Made by a program: the position numbers and the translations under genes
Assembly: GCF_002903145.1 (NCBI RefSeq)
Contig: NZ_PPDJ01000002.1
Coordinates: 496,001-560,000 of the forward strand
Source of the DNA: Halobacteriovorax sp. DA5
GTDB lineage: Bacteria > Bdellovibrionota > Bacteriovoracia > Bacteriovoracales > Bacteriovoracaceae
Direction: 5' to 3'
Length of the DNA stretch: 64,000 nucleotides
The notes under the pieces: generated by a model
Told to the model about the DNA's origin: nothing
The model's database searches: none
Seen by the model: the letters and a program-made list of their open reading frames with translations, nothing else
Shown: positions 44,688 to 52,721 of the stretch, one piece after another
Position numbering within the stretch: position 1 is the first letter of the stretch
How the letters are laid out: every line of letters starts with the position of its first letter

Positions 44688-45605
44688 CTACGAATCTTTG
44701 ATTTCAGTGAAGATTTTTGCTTTTGCATAATTTAGAAGTTCTTCATTCTCAAGGATATGATTCGACCAAGCATGAAATCCATGTGAGAACTCCTTGAAAG
44801 TTACATCAACTCCTTCTCTCAATAACTTCTCATAAAACATTAAACTGTCATCGTAGAGAACATCATACTTAGCGGCATAGATAATTGTTTTAGGAAGGGC
44901 CTCAAGCTCATCACTATAAAGAGGAAAAATCGCAGGGTCTTTCATATGCACTTCACGATTTGAGATTGCATAATCCAATAGCTTTAAAAGCATAGATTTA
45001 GATAAACCACTTTCTTCGCCACTCTCATATCGATTTGCCGACGTCGTTTCAAAATCACTTTGATAATGACCTGTTAAGAGATGTAAATCAGAGATTTTAA
45101 ATGCTTTACTACCTAAATGATTATTGGCCAATGTAACTAATGTCGCAAGATTTGCACCAGCAGAAGTACCAGTTAACGTAAAACTCTTTATACCTTTAAG
45201 ATGAAGATCATTTAAAAGAGCGAGGCACCAATTTGTGATTTCAGGAATACTTGATTCTGGAGATAAAGGGTAATCAGGACAAACGATATAGGAAGAGTGT
45301 TCGTGGAAATCGAAAAGGGCCTGACAAAATTGAGCACTAGTATACTCATGGCCAGTAACATAGCCTCCTGAGTGTAGATGAATAATACAATGAGCTTTAG
45401 GCTCGCCCCAAACTAAGCAAGTATGGTCATTGAGCTTTTGAATAGAGCAATTGACAAGATTCTTATACTCGCCTTCAATAAGATCCATGGCCCGACGAAG
45501 CTCATCCAGCGTAATGCGAGAGAAGCGTTTAATTCCCACATCAAAGAATGATTGCATTGATGAGAGTCGTTTTTGATGAATGAATTCAGCTATTGATTTG
45601 GACAA
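44688..45605 (-). CDS. Alpha/beta hydrolase, HSL-type esterase
   Basis: 305 aa. Oxyanion-hole motif is LHSGGYV, a variant of HGGG. Nucleophile elbow GTSAGANL (Ser), acid Asp in AAKYDVLYDD, and His in FSHGFHAWSN. The order and spacing fit the hormone-sensitive lipase (family IV) group of esterases. No signal peptide is visible, so it is probably cytosolic. Substrate unknown; short-chain acyl esters are typical. Confidence 0.85.
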   Translation of the reverse strand: MSKSIAEFIHQKRLSSMQSFFDVGIKRFSRITLDELRRAMDLIEGEYKNLVNCSIQKLNDHTCLVWGEPKAHCIIHLHSGGYVTGHEYTSAQFCQALFDFHEHSSYIVCPDYPLSPESSIPEITNWCLALLNDLHLKGIKSFTLTGTSAGANLATLVTLANNHLGSKAFKISDLHLLTGHYQSDFETTSANRYESGEESGLSKSMLLKLLDYAISNREVHMKDPAIFPLYSDELEALPKTIIYAAKYDVLYDDSLMFYEKLLREGVDVTFKEFSHGFHAWSNHILENEELLNYAKAKIFTEIKDS

Positions 45606-45728
45606 GGTCTAACCCATTACATTTACAAGGAAAAGTATTTATTAAATAAAGTATATAAATAAAATTCCGATAGTTAAAATTAGTAAAACTATAATCAGCA
45701 TTTTAATCAAAGAAAGGTAACAAGGCCA

Positions 45729-45998
45729 ATGAAAGCAATATCCTTACTCGTTTTGTTCTCTATATTAATGGCCGTAAAAGTAAGTGCCTACGACACCTTA
45801 GCTATAGAGGGACAGTCGCCTAATAAGACTCAGACACAGGATTTGAAGGCAAAAATCTTTGAAATTGATGATGACGGAATGGGCCCAATAATCCCAAAAG
45901 AATATGAACGAAGTCGCTATCCAGCAAGCATTCCAAGCGATGATGAAAATGGTCATACTCATGATAGTGATGGAAAATATAAGCGTCCATTCAAGTAA
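45729..45998 (+). CDS. Tiny exported protein 1
   Basis: 89 aa with signal peptide MKAISLLVLFSILMAVKVSA. The mature 69 residues are polar and Pro/Asp-rich (FEIDDDGMGPIIPKEYERSRYP, ENGHTHDSDGKYKRPFK). No cysteine and no known family. First of three tiny exported genes on the same strand, spaced 107 and 36 bp. Confidence 0.5.
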   Translation: MKAISLLVLFSILMAVKVSAYDTLAIEGQSPNKTQTQDLKAKIFEIDDDGMGPIIPKEYERSRYPASIPSDDENGHTHDSDGKYKRPFK

Positions 45999-46105
45999 AA
46001 AAAATATCAAACAATCTCCACAATAATTACATAAAAAATCCAAAGTACAGTTTCATAATCAACCAAAGAGCTTAGAAAAGCCTAAACACAAACAAGAGGT
46101 ATGAT

Positions 46106-46336
46106 ATGAAATTGATTCCTATGACTTTAATCGTTCTACTGCTTAGCACGTCTACATTTGCAGCGAGAGATAAGGGCGAGAGAAAGTCAAAAAAGACAGA
46201 AAGTCATCAAATGAGTAAAGAAATGAAAAAGGATAAGAAATCCAAAATGAAGCATCGTATGGAGCGTACACCTGCCTCAAGCGATGCAAAAGCAGATGCT
46301 TCTCTAAACAACATGCACTACTTAATCTACGAGTAA
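46106..46336 (+). CDS. Tiny exported lysine-rich protein 2
   Basis: 76 aa with signal peptide MKLIPMTLIVLLLSTSTFA. The mature part is extremely basic (KGERKSKKTESHQMSKEMKKDKKS and KMKHRMERT), then a short acidic end. AAGAGGT precedes the ATG. Could bind nucleic acid or envelope anions, but nothing in the sequence proves it. Confidence 0.5.
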   Translation: MKLIPMTLIVLLLSTSTFAARDKGERKSKKTESHQMSKEMKKDKKSKMKHRMERTPASSDAKADASLNNMHYLIYE

Positions 46337-46372
46337 GAGCAAGGTTAAAAGAGAGGCAAAAAGAGTTATAAG

Positions 46373-46666
46373 ATGAAGACACTCACATACATTATAATCA
46401 CACTTGCAATTCTTGCTTTCGGCTTTGAAGTTTATGGAGAGCGCTATACTGCCATTGTTGATGAAAATGATCCTTCAGTTCAGCGATTGATTCACGGAGA
46501 GGAGCAAAATGCAACTCAGGACCGAAAACAATCTCGTGAAGAGAAGAAACAGAGAAATCCAGCGTCTGAGCAAGAAATACAAGAAATGAATGATGATGAT
46601 TACAGAGGAAATGAATACATGGAGCGCCATGCCAGACCTCCTCTATATGATCGTCAATATAAATAA
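46373..46666 (+). CDS. Tiny exported protein 3
   Basis: 97 aa with an N-terminal hydrophobic segment (LTYIIITLAILAFGFEVYG) that may be a signal peptide. The mature part is highly charged (DRKQSREEKKQRNPASEQEIQEMNDDDYRG) and ends Arg/Tyr-rich (ARPPLYDRQYK). The stop codon lies inside the 5' arm of the terminator. No family. Confidence 0.5.
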   Translation: MKTLTYIIITLAILAFGFEVYGERYTAIVDENDPSVQRLIHGEEQNATQDRKQSREEKKQRNPASEQEIQEMNDDDYRGNEYMERHARPPLYDRQYK

Positions 46667-46698
46667 GATATTGAAATCTTTTCAATATCTTATTTTTT
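46663..46698 (+). terminator. Rho-independent terminator
   Basis: Perfect 14-bp stem ATAAGATATTGAAA / TTTCAATATCTTAT with a 3-nt loop, followed by six T. It overlaps the stop of the tiny exported protein and abuts the OhrR operator. Confidence 0.9.
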
Positions 46699-46736
46699 AC
46701 AATTAGGTTGTGCACAATATAGTTTTGTGATACATA
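46698..46736 (+). promoter_or_regulatory. Promoter with overlapping OhrR-type operator
   Basis: TACAATTAGGTTGTG followed by CACAATATAGTTTTGTG gives two ACAA..TTGT inverted repeats around a TTGTGCACAA centre, close to the B. subtilis OhrR box. A promoter fits exactly over it: -35 TTGTGC at 46708-46713, 17-bp spacer, -10 TACATA at 46731-46736. The ohrR gene is the second of the operon that follows. Confidence 0.75.
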
Positions 46737-46767
46737 TTACTTATCAAATAAATCAAAGGAGATTGAA

Positions 46768-47244
46768 ATGAGTATTTATGATTACAAAGCTATTGATATT
46801 AGAGGTAATGAAAGATCACTATCTGAATTTAAGGGAAAAAGCTTATTGATCGTAAATACAGCAAGTAAGTGTGGCTTTACTCCTCAGTATGAAGGACTTC
46901 AAAAGCTATACGATAAGTATCAAGGAAAACTGGAGATCTTGGCCTTCCCATGTAATCAATTTGGCAAACAAGAGCCAGGAAACTCAGAGGATATTCAATC
47001 ATTTTGTGACTTAACTTTTAAAACTTCATTTCCGCTTTTTGAAAAAATTGATGTTAATGGAGATAACACACACCCACTATATCAATATCTTAAAGATGAA
47101 TTACCAGGACTACTTGGTAGCAAGAAAATAAAATGGAATTTCACAAAATTCTTAGTAGATAGTGAAGGCCATCCTGTTAAGAGATATGCACCAATTGATA
47201 AACCAGAAAGTTTAGAAAAAGATATCGAAAAGAGCTTTAAATAA
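46768..47244 (+). CDS. Glutathione peroxidase family thiol peroxidase
   Basis: 158 aa cytosolic enzyme. Active-site Cys in NTASKCGFTPQYEGLQ (Cys in place of Sec), the second family block LAFPCNQFGKQEPG with the Gln and the resolving-type Cys, and WNFTKFLVDSEGHPVKRY with the Trp-Asn pair. Bacterial Cys-type Gpx enzymes mostly use thioredoxin to reduce organic hydroperoxides. First gene under an OhrR-type operator, and its stop overlaps the ohrR start. Confidence 0.95.
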   Translation: MSIYDYKAIDIRGNERSLSEFKGKSLLIVNTASKCGFTPQYEGLQKLYDKYQGKLEILAFPCNQFGKQEPGNSEDIQSFCDLTFKTSFPLFEKIDVNGDNTHPLYQYLKDELPGLLGSKKIKWNFTKFLVDSEGHPVKRYAPIDKPESLEKDIEKSFK

Positions 47245-47684
47245 TGAATGATGAAGTTCTATTAATCGACAATCAGATTTGTTTCAGCCTCTATCGACTA
47301 AGTAAACTCATTACTAGTCAATATAGGCCATATCTCGATGAGATAAACCTCACCTATCCACAGTACCTTGTCATGCTTGCCTTATGGGAAACTGACAAAG
47401 TGAATATGTCTCAGCTTGGAGAAAAGCTTTCTCTTGATAACGGGACTCTAACTCCCCTGATTAAGCGCCTCATTGAAAAGGGCCTAGTTGAGAAAAAGAG
47501 ATGTATTGAAGATGAAAGGATTGTCTATATCACAACAACGACAAGTGGAAAGAAACTAAAGAAAAAAGCAAAATCAATTCCGCAAAAGCTTCTTTGTTCA
47601 AATAATGTTGATCTAAAAGAAATACAGAAGCTAAAGGCTGAAGCAGATAAAATATATAACCAGTGGAGTACACATGAAAAATGA
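47244..47684 (+). CDS. ohrR: OhrR-like MarR-family peroxide-sensing repressor
   Basis: 146 aa. The N-terminus IDNQICFSLYRLSKLITSQYRPYLDEINLTYPQYLVMLALWE matches OhrR, with the redox-sensing Cys in QICFSLY. DNA-binding winged helix: VNMSQLGEKLSLDNGTLTPLIKRLIEKGLV and the D-E-R wing (CIEDERIVYI). Other cysteines could pair on oxidation. OhrR repressors leave DNA when oxidised by organic peroxides. Its start overlaps the gpx stop and its end overlaps the nitroreductase by 11 bp. There is no ohr gene here; gpx takes that place. Confidence 0.9.
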   Translation: MNDEVLLIDNQICFSLYRLSKLITSQYRPYLDEINLTYPQYLVMLALWETDKVNMSQLGEKLSLDNGTLTPLIKRLIEKGLVEKKRCIEDERIVYITTTTSGKKLKKKAKSIPQKLLCSNNVDLKEIQKLKAEADKIYNQWSTHEK

Positions 47685-48315
47685 AGAAATTATAAAAGCA
47701 CTTAATTGGCGTTATGCCACAAAAGTTTTTGATAAAACAAAAAAAATTACAGATGAGGACTTACACGTTTTAAATGAATCTTTAAGACTTGCGGCCAGTT
47801 CATTTGGACTACAACCTTGGAAGTTCATTTTAGTAAATGATGAGGCTACACGCCAAAAGCTTAGAGAGCACTCTTGGGGCCAATCTCAAGTAACTGATGC
47901 CTCTCACTACGTTGTTCTTGCTTACCTTACAGAGCTAGATGAAGAATATGTTGAAAAGTTTGTGCAATCAATTGCTGAGCAAAGAAATGTAGAACGTGAA
48001 AGTCTACAAGGATATTTTGATGTTATGAAGGCGGCATTAATTGATGGGCCACGTTCAAAAACGATTCCAGAGTGGTCACAACGCCAAACATATATTGCTA
48101 TGGGACAGCTTCTAATGACAGCGGCCATTCAAGGTATTGATACATGTGCAATCGAAGGGATCGTTCCAGAAGAATACGATAAGATCTTAGGGCTTGAAGG
48201 GACAAAGTATAAAACTCTTGGAACAGTAGCGCTTGGTTATAGATCAGATGAAGACAAGTACAAGGATCTTGAAAAAGTACGTTTCTCTTTTGATGAAGTA
48301 TTCAAAGTAATCTAA
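47674..48315 (+). CDS. Nitroreductase-family NAD(P)H-dependent flavoenzyme
   Basis: 213 aa. NfsB/FRP-like N-terminus with FMN-phosphate residues (LNWRYATKVFDKTKKITDED), LRLAASSFGLQPWKFILV, and the C-terminal block GIDTCAIEGIVPEEYDKILGLEGTKYKTLGTVALGYRSDEDKYK. Such enzymes reduce quinones, nitro compounds or flavins with two electrons. Third gene of the gpx-ohrR operon, so probably induced by peroxide. Its stop abuts that of the convergent gene. Confidence 0.92.
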   Translation: MKNEEIIKALNWRYATKVFDKTKKITDEDLHVLNESLRLAASSFGLQPWKFILVNDEATRQKLREHSWGQSQVTDASHYVVLAYLTELDEEYVEKFVQSIAEQRNVERESLQGYFDVMKAALIDGPRSKTIPEWSQRQTYIAMGQLLMTAAIQGIDTCAIEGIVPEEYDKILGLEGTKYKTLGTVALGYRSDEDKYKDLEKVRFSFDEVFKVI

Positions 48316-48984
48316 TTAATAAAAATCAGCATCATTTGAGCTATACGGGTGGATTCTCTTATAGTTTTCACCCTGCTCAATATGCGCCTTAATATTTTCA
48401 AGATTCCATTTAAAAGTATTCGTTACACTTCGCTTAGTGATGAAGTGAAAGATTTGTTCCCATAAAAAAAACTCAAATTTTGACGGAGCACTTGCAAGTT
48501 CATGGCGACGAATATAGCCAGAGCGAAAAGTTAATGACGTCTTATTGTCACCAAGCTTCTTGTAAAATTGTTCAACAAGAAACTCTCCCTTCTCGTTGTA
48601 ATTCATAAAATCCATAAATTCGTTGAAGTTATAGGCCCTGATCTGCTTGTAGTATTCGTTTTCACTTTTTGAAACCATTGTTGTCGTTTCGTCCCAAAAA
48701 GTCCCCTGCTCACTCTCTCTTCGATAACAGCGTCGAGTGAAACCAATATCACTTTGCTTTAACTTCTCATTCCACGGACACTGCGAATTTGGGCAAGAGA
48801 CAATCTTATAGAAGTAGGTCGACCACTGACGTGCGTGCTCATTTTTTGAGTTATAGTCCCACACAGCTTCAATTGGAGCGTTAATCTCAACTGTATACTC
48901 AGCGTAATCAATAGGCCTCGTATACTCTTTAGCATTCAGGGTAAATGATAGTGCAAAGAGCACAAATATTAGAATAATCCTCAC
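48316..48984 (-). CDS. Exported SRPBCC/START-fold protein
   Basis: 222 aa with signal peptide MRIILIFVLFALSFTLNA. The block YTVEINAPIEAVWDYNSKNEHARQW is the start of the SRPBCC ligand-binding fold, with matching strands (SDIGFTRRCYRR, SLTFRSGYIRRHEL) and a long C-terminal helix. Two cysteines, CPNSQC, could form a disulfide. SRPBCC domains bind hydrophobic ligands and are usually cytosolic, so export is notable. Ligand unknown. Confidence 0.6.
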   Translation of the reverse strand: MRIILIFVLFALSFTLNAKEYTRPIDYAEYTVEINAPIEAVWDYNSKNEHARQWSTYFYKIVSCPNSQCPWNEKLKQSDIGFTRRCYRRESEQGTFWDETTTMVSKSENEYYKQIRAYNFNEFMDFMNYNEKGEFLVEQFYKKLGDNKTSLTFRSGYIRRHELASAPSKFEFFLWEQIFHFITKRSVTNTFKWNLENIKAHIEQGENYKRIHPYSSNDADFY

Positions 48985-49096
48985 TGAACTAGTTTACTGG
49001 ACGATGCCACAGCGGGTCAATATCGAGCAAGATTTTTCATTGCCAATCAAATTCTAAGTGATTAATATATCTAAAGAATTCAAGTGATTTCAATGT

Positions 49097-49181
49097 GCCT
49101 AGGTGGTGAAATTGGTAAACACGCACGGTTGAGGGCCGTGTGCTTTCGAGCTTGCTGGTTCAAGTCCAGTTCTAGGCACCA
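49097..49181 (+). tRNA. tRNA-Leu (anticodon GAG)
   Basis: Class II tRNA with long variable arm. Acceptor GCCTAGG pairs with TCTAGGC (one G-U), D arm TGGTGAAATTGGTAAACACG, anticodon stem-loop CACGG-TTGAGGG-CCGTG with GAG, variable arm GCTTTCGAGCTT, T arm CTGG-TTCAAGT-CCAG, discriminator A and encoded CCA. Confidence 0.96.
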
Positions 49182-49251
49182 TTTCCAAGACAAATCCAAA
49201 TATCATTTTTTAATACATAACTTGCTTAGTTAAAAGCAAGCGTAGCTTGAT

Positions 49252-49425
49252 GGTTTTGGAGGCGTCAATTGCCACGATGGCAAATTGATGCCGAACAAAT
49301 TCGAGGGGTCAGGAGACCCCGAAGAACAAGGCCAGAGCATACCACAAAGAGAGCTACAAAGGCATGAGCCGAGAGTCGGCCAAGTCCAGCGCGTACTTGC
49401 CAACTAACCGAAAGCCGCGCCTTCT
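49252..49425 (+). ncRNA. Structured GC-rich element downstream of tRNA-Leu (copy B of tRNA-linked stem-loop family)
   Basis: The core 49252-49296 has GGTTTTGGAG, helix GGCGTCAATTGCCA / TGGCAAATTGATGCC with loop CGA and one bulged A, then GAAC. It is the counterpart of the core at 28193-28236. Further hairpins follow: GGGGTC/GACCCC at 49305-49320, GCCGA/TCGGC at 49368-49380, and GGCCAAGT/ACTTGCC at 49379-49401. GC content is clearly above surroundings and no reading frame of note covers it. It lies about 70 nt past tRNA-Leu on the same strand. Confidence 0.55.
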
Positions 49426-49429
49426 CTAT

Positions 49430-49762
49430 TTAAACTTTTCTTTTAGCAGTCCCAATATCTTCAAGATAGAACTTTAGTCTTTGCTCAATTTCCTCAAGGG
49501 CAGCAAGGCGAATTTCAATGGCCGTATTACATGAGCGGCGAGTTTTGATAGATTCAATCCCCTCCTTAGATGGGATATTCATAACTGGTCTTTTTTCTTG
49601 TTCTTTTTGTAAAGCGACCTGTTCTTCGAATTCTTCGATAAGCTTATTTAGAGGCGTTGGTGCTTTAGCTGTGCGCTCCTCTTCTACTGGAAAATTTTTA
49701 GCAGCAGGGAACATCACTAGAACATCGTTTTCTGATTGTGGATTTGTATCAATTAGTTTCAT
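49430..49762 (-). CDS. Small soluble coiled-coil protein
   Basis: 110 aa from ATG 49762 with GAGG upstream; TTG 49801 would add 13 residues. No signal peptide. A Pro-rich middle (KAPTPLNKLIEEFEEQVALQKEQEKRPVMN) leads to a helical C-terminal half (CNTAIEIRLAALEEIEQRLKFYLEDI). One cysteine. No family recognised. Its 3' end abuts the structured element on the other strand. Confidence 0.45.
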   Translation of the reverse strand: MKLIDTNPQSENDVLVMFPAAKNFPVEEERTAKAPTPLNKLIEEFEEQVALQKEQEKRPVMNIPSKEGIESIKTRRSCNTAIEIRLAALEEIEQRLKFYLEDIGTAKRKV

Positions 49763-50007
49763 TAAATTTAATTCCTCATAATAAGCATTTATAGCGTTCA
49801 ATTGCCGTCGCTATTTATAAAGCATAACCTAGGCCAAGAATAATTGGGATAAGCTATGTAAATTTGGCAGGTTATAAAAAATGAACGTCAATTATTTGGT
49901 CAGGCAAGGTGTTCATTAGACAAATTTCTCTCGCAATATCAAACACTTAGTCATATTTTATTTAGTCCCCAACTTGCGAGATATCATGAGCGTGGTACAA
50001 TATTGGA

Positions 50008-50226
50008 GTGAAAAGAATCAACTGTATGCAATGCAAATATTATTTTAGTACTTGGGACAAGGACGCTCCTCGTGGATGTCGTAAATTTAATATGAAATCC
50101 ACAAATATGCCTTACATCCTCGTTCGCCAATCGAGTGGCTCGGATTGCAGCTTCTTTGAACAAAAAGAACACTTGAAGAAGAAAAAGAGTAAATTAGACG
50201 ATCTTAATGACCCAAGCCTGTGGTAA
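50008..50226 (+). CDS. Small zinc-ribbon-like protein
   Basis: 72 aa starting with GTG (a stop lies 7 codons upstream and no ATG fits). Four cysteines: CMQCKYYFSTWDKDAPRGCRKF and SGSDCSFF. The pattern CxxCk-Y-x-x-T-W-D-x-x-x-P-x-G-C, then P-x-x-x-V-x-x-S-G-x-x-C, is a recurring small domain; database entries of this kind sometimes carry a uracil-DNA-glycosylase label that the short length does not support. Lys-rich C-terminus. Function unknown. Weak ribosome site, so the start is uncertain. Confidence 0.6.
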   Translation: MKRINCMQCKYYFSTWDKDAPRGCRKFNMKSTNMPYILVRQSSGSDCSFFEQKEHLKKKKSKLDDLNDPSLW

Positions 50227-50330
50227 TCGACATATATCAAATTAGTATAACAACTATTCCATAATATTATTTCTAATATAAACAAAAACATCATATATAA
50301 GCCTCATCAATCAAGTATGTGAGGTGCAAA

Positions 50331-50870
50331 ATGAAAAAAGAGATCCTATTAACGTCATTAATTATGATGAACCCTGTAGCAAACCTACAAGCAAAAGAGA
50401 TTACTGAAGTCAGAACACAAATGCTTTCAAATTATGAAACCCTGGCCAATTTATCATTTGAATCTAATAAGTCTTTCGACGGTCATTATTGGACATATAA
50501 CGATGAACTAAACGATGCCACTAAACACTATCGTAAATTTAAATGGGCAATCGAAATTAGAGACAATAGCGATGAGACGATGACTCATACTGAAGATGAA
50601 TTAAAAATGGAGTATTTTTTAGTTCTCCATCAAGTATTTGAAGATGGATATATCCTGAGCTCTGAAAATGACTACCGTGTTGATCGTTTAACAAGTAAAA
50701 GGTTCAAGCTATATAACTGTGACTCATCACTTAATTGCCAAAGTGATTACGCCAATACAGAAATGATTCTTGAGAATATCGGCGGTGAGAAAGTTCTTCT
50801 CATTAAGAATCTTAAGAATGTATTTTCACAAAATAATTATGAAGACGTTTTCTTCGTTCAAACTAAGTAA
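50331..50870 (+). CDS. Exported protein of unknown function
   Basis: 179 aa from the ATG at 50331, preceded by GAGGT; a GTG at 50319 is less likely. Signal peptide MKKEILLTSLIMMNPVANLQA. The body is beta-rich with Trp/Tyr (FDGHYWTYNDELND; KFKWAIEIRDN) and one CDSSLNC pair. No family recognised. It starts an operon with the Fic gene, which begins 14 bp after its stop. Confidence 0.5.
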   Translation: MKKEILLTSLIMMNPVANLQAKEITEVRTQMLSNYETLANLSFESNKSFDGHYWTYNDELNDATKHYRKFKWAIEIRDNSDETMTHTEDELKMEYFLVLHQVFEDGYILSSENDYRVDRLTSKRFKLYNCDSSLNCQSDYANTEMILENIGGEKVLLIKNLKNVFSQNNYEDVFFVQTK

Positions 50871-50884
50871 GTAGAAAGAAATTT

Positions 50885-51562
50885 GTGAATTCAAAAGAAG
50901 TTCTAGAATATTTGTTAACTCCCCTTGATCAATCTCAAGGGGATGTCTTTAAAGAAGTTATTTGTGAGATCGAGCAATTAGAGATTCGTTTAATTGCATC
51001 GATGAATCCTAATTGGGCCAAGCTTGCTAAATCTCGTCTGCTCTCTTCAAACACTGCTTCAAGAGCAATTGATAATAGCTTAGCAAGATGGGATGAGGCC
51101 AATCGTTACATCAGCGAATGTATACAAGATGAAAAGACGCTTAGCTTTGAGATCATCACGAAAATTAACTCCATCTACAATGCTAAGAATTCACAAATCA
51201 GAGAAACTCCTATCTACGGGGGTGGTATCGAGTTTATAAGGCCACAGTATCTAGAGGAAGCAAAAGTGCTCCTTACTGATAACCTGTTAAATGATGTCGA
51301 TATGTGCTTTTATGAGAAGGCCTTTCACCTGTATCAATGGATCGTAAGTCTTCATTTCTTTGATAACGGAAATGGCCGAACTTCAAGGCTATGCGCTGAT
51401 TACATACTCATGCAAAACGGAAAGCTTCCTATATGCTTCCAGTCGAGTGTCCGCTCTCATGTGGCCCAAATGCTTGAGGATAGGAAGGTGAACAAAGAAG
51501 ATAAATTTCTTAGTTTCTTAAAAGCAATAAAGCGAAGCTATGAAATTGTCTTAGAGATTTGA
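50885..51562 (+). CDS. Fic-domain protein with altered motif
   Basis: 225 aa, GTG start. The Fic motif is HFFDNGNGRTSR at residues 157-168, compared with HxFx(D/E)GNxRxxR. The His and the loop Gly-Asn-Gly-Arg are kept, but the metal-binding acidic residue is Asn (N161). The Fic fold before it includes IYGGGIEFIRP. I see no clear (S/T)xxxE(G/N) inhibitory helix. Fic proteins transfer AMP or similar groups onto target proteins. It follows an exported protein in one operon. Its stop runs into the 3' end of mnmA by 12 bp. Confidence 0.85.
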   Translation: MNSKEVLEYLLTPLDQSQGDVFKEVICEIEQLEIRLIASMNPNWAKLAKSRLLSSNTASRAIDNSLARWDEANRYISECIQDEKTLSFEIITKINSIYNAKNSQIRETPIYGGGIEFIRPQYLEEAKVLLTDNLLNDVDMCFYEKAFHLYQWIVSLHFFDNGNGRTSRLCADYILMQNGKLPICFQSSVRSHVAQMLEDRKVNKEDKFLSFLKAIKRSYEIVLEI

Positions 51563-52696
51563 GTCTGGCAGCTCAATACCTTGCTCATAATAAGTTGGCC
51601 CGGCCTCTTGAATCATTCCACCGCCAAGACACACTTCCTCACCTTCTAAATTCGTATAAAAGACAATTGATTGGCGTTTGGCAATAGCACGCTGAGGAGT
51701 ATCAAAGTCAACTCTAACAAAGTCTTCAGAAACTTCAGTGATCGTACACTCTTGATCTTTTTGACGATAGCGAATCTTGGCCTTAAGCTTCATTCCAACT
51801 TCAGGCATAAATTCCTCATCAACCCAAGATAGATCTGTGGCAGTAAGATAGTCAGCATAAAGTGCACCGTGTTTTTCGCCGCGTTCAACGATAACGACAT
51901 TGCGCTCAGTATCTTTACCAACAACAAACCAAGGCTCACCTGGCCCACCAAGGCCTAGGCCCTTTCTCTGGCCAATTGTATAAAAGGCGCTACCACTGTG
52001 GCGGCCAACTTTAGTTCCATCAAGAAGTTCGAAGTCGCCTTCTTTGATATGGATATAATTTGAAAGGAAGTTTTTAAAATTTCTCTCACCGATAAAACAG
52101 ATTCCTGTTGAATCTTTCTTATCATGAGTAATAAGGTCATACTTCTTTGCAATCTCTCTTACCTGTGGCTTTTCAATGGCACCAACTGGGAAAAGAACCT
52201 TATCTAGAACTTTTGATTTGATTGTGTAGAGAAAGTAAGTTTGATCTTTGTTATTATCAAGGCCTTTAATAAGTTTAGACTTACCGTCAATCTTCTTTGT
52301 CTGGCAGTAGTGCCCAGTTGCAAGAAAATCTGCACCAAGCTCCATGGCCTTATTGAAGAAAACTTTGAATTTAATCTCACGGTTACAAAGAATATCAGGA
52401 TTAGGTGTAAAGCCCTGTTCATATTCCTCAAGAAAGTTTGCAAATACGTTGTCACGATACTCTTTTACAAAGTCCACAGAGTAGTATGGAATATCAAGCT
52501 TTTCACAAACGGCAACAACATCTTCAAACTCTAGAGATGCTTTACAATTTCCGTTTTCATCCTGCTCTTCCCAATTTTTCATGAACATGCCAATGACGTT
52601 ATAGCCTTGCTCTTTTAACAAAGCTGCACATACAGAAGAATCGACTCCTCCGCTCATTCCGACAATGACTGTTTTACCGTTACCTACATTTTCCAT
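51551..52696 (-). CDS. mnmA: tRNA-specific 2-thiouridylase MnmA
   Basis: 381 aa. PP-loop SGGVDSSVCAALL at about residues 15-27, catalytic Cys in FTPNPDILCNREIKF and second Cys in DSTGICFIGERNF, HYCQ-type tRNA-binding residues near ATGHYCQ, and the C-terminal barrel with GLGGPGEPWFV. It thiolates U34 of tRNA-Lys, Glu and Gln. Last of three minus-strand genes; the first is a degenerate paralogue of it. Confidence 0.97.
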   Translation of the reverse strand: MENVGNGKTVIVGMSGGVDSSVCAALLKEQGYNVIGMFMKNWEEQDENGNCKASLEFEDVVAVCEKLDIPYYSVDFVKEYRDNVFANFLEEYEQGFTPNPDILCNREIKFKVFFNKAMELGADFLATGHYCQTKKIDGKSKLIKGLDNNKDQTYFLYTIKSKVLDKVLFPVGAIEKPQVREIAKKYDLITHDKKDSTGICFIGERNFKNFLSNYIHIKEGDFELLDGTKVGRHSGSAFYTIGQRKGLGLGGPGEPWFVVGKDTERNVVIVERGEKHGALYADYLTATDLSWVDEEFMPEVGMKLKAKIRYRQKDQECTITEVSEDFVRVDFDTPQRAIAKRQSIVFYTNLEGEEVCLGGGMIQEAGPTYYEQGIELPDSNL

Positions 52697-52721
52697 GTGC
52701 CTTATTTAGCACATTTAGGGG

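Noticed and set aside
50008..50226. Uracil-DNA glycosylase
   Set aside because: A 72-residue zinc-ribbon-like protein is far too short for the enzyme and has none of its catalytic motifs.
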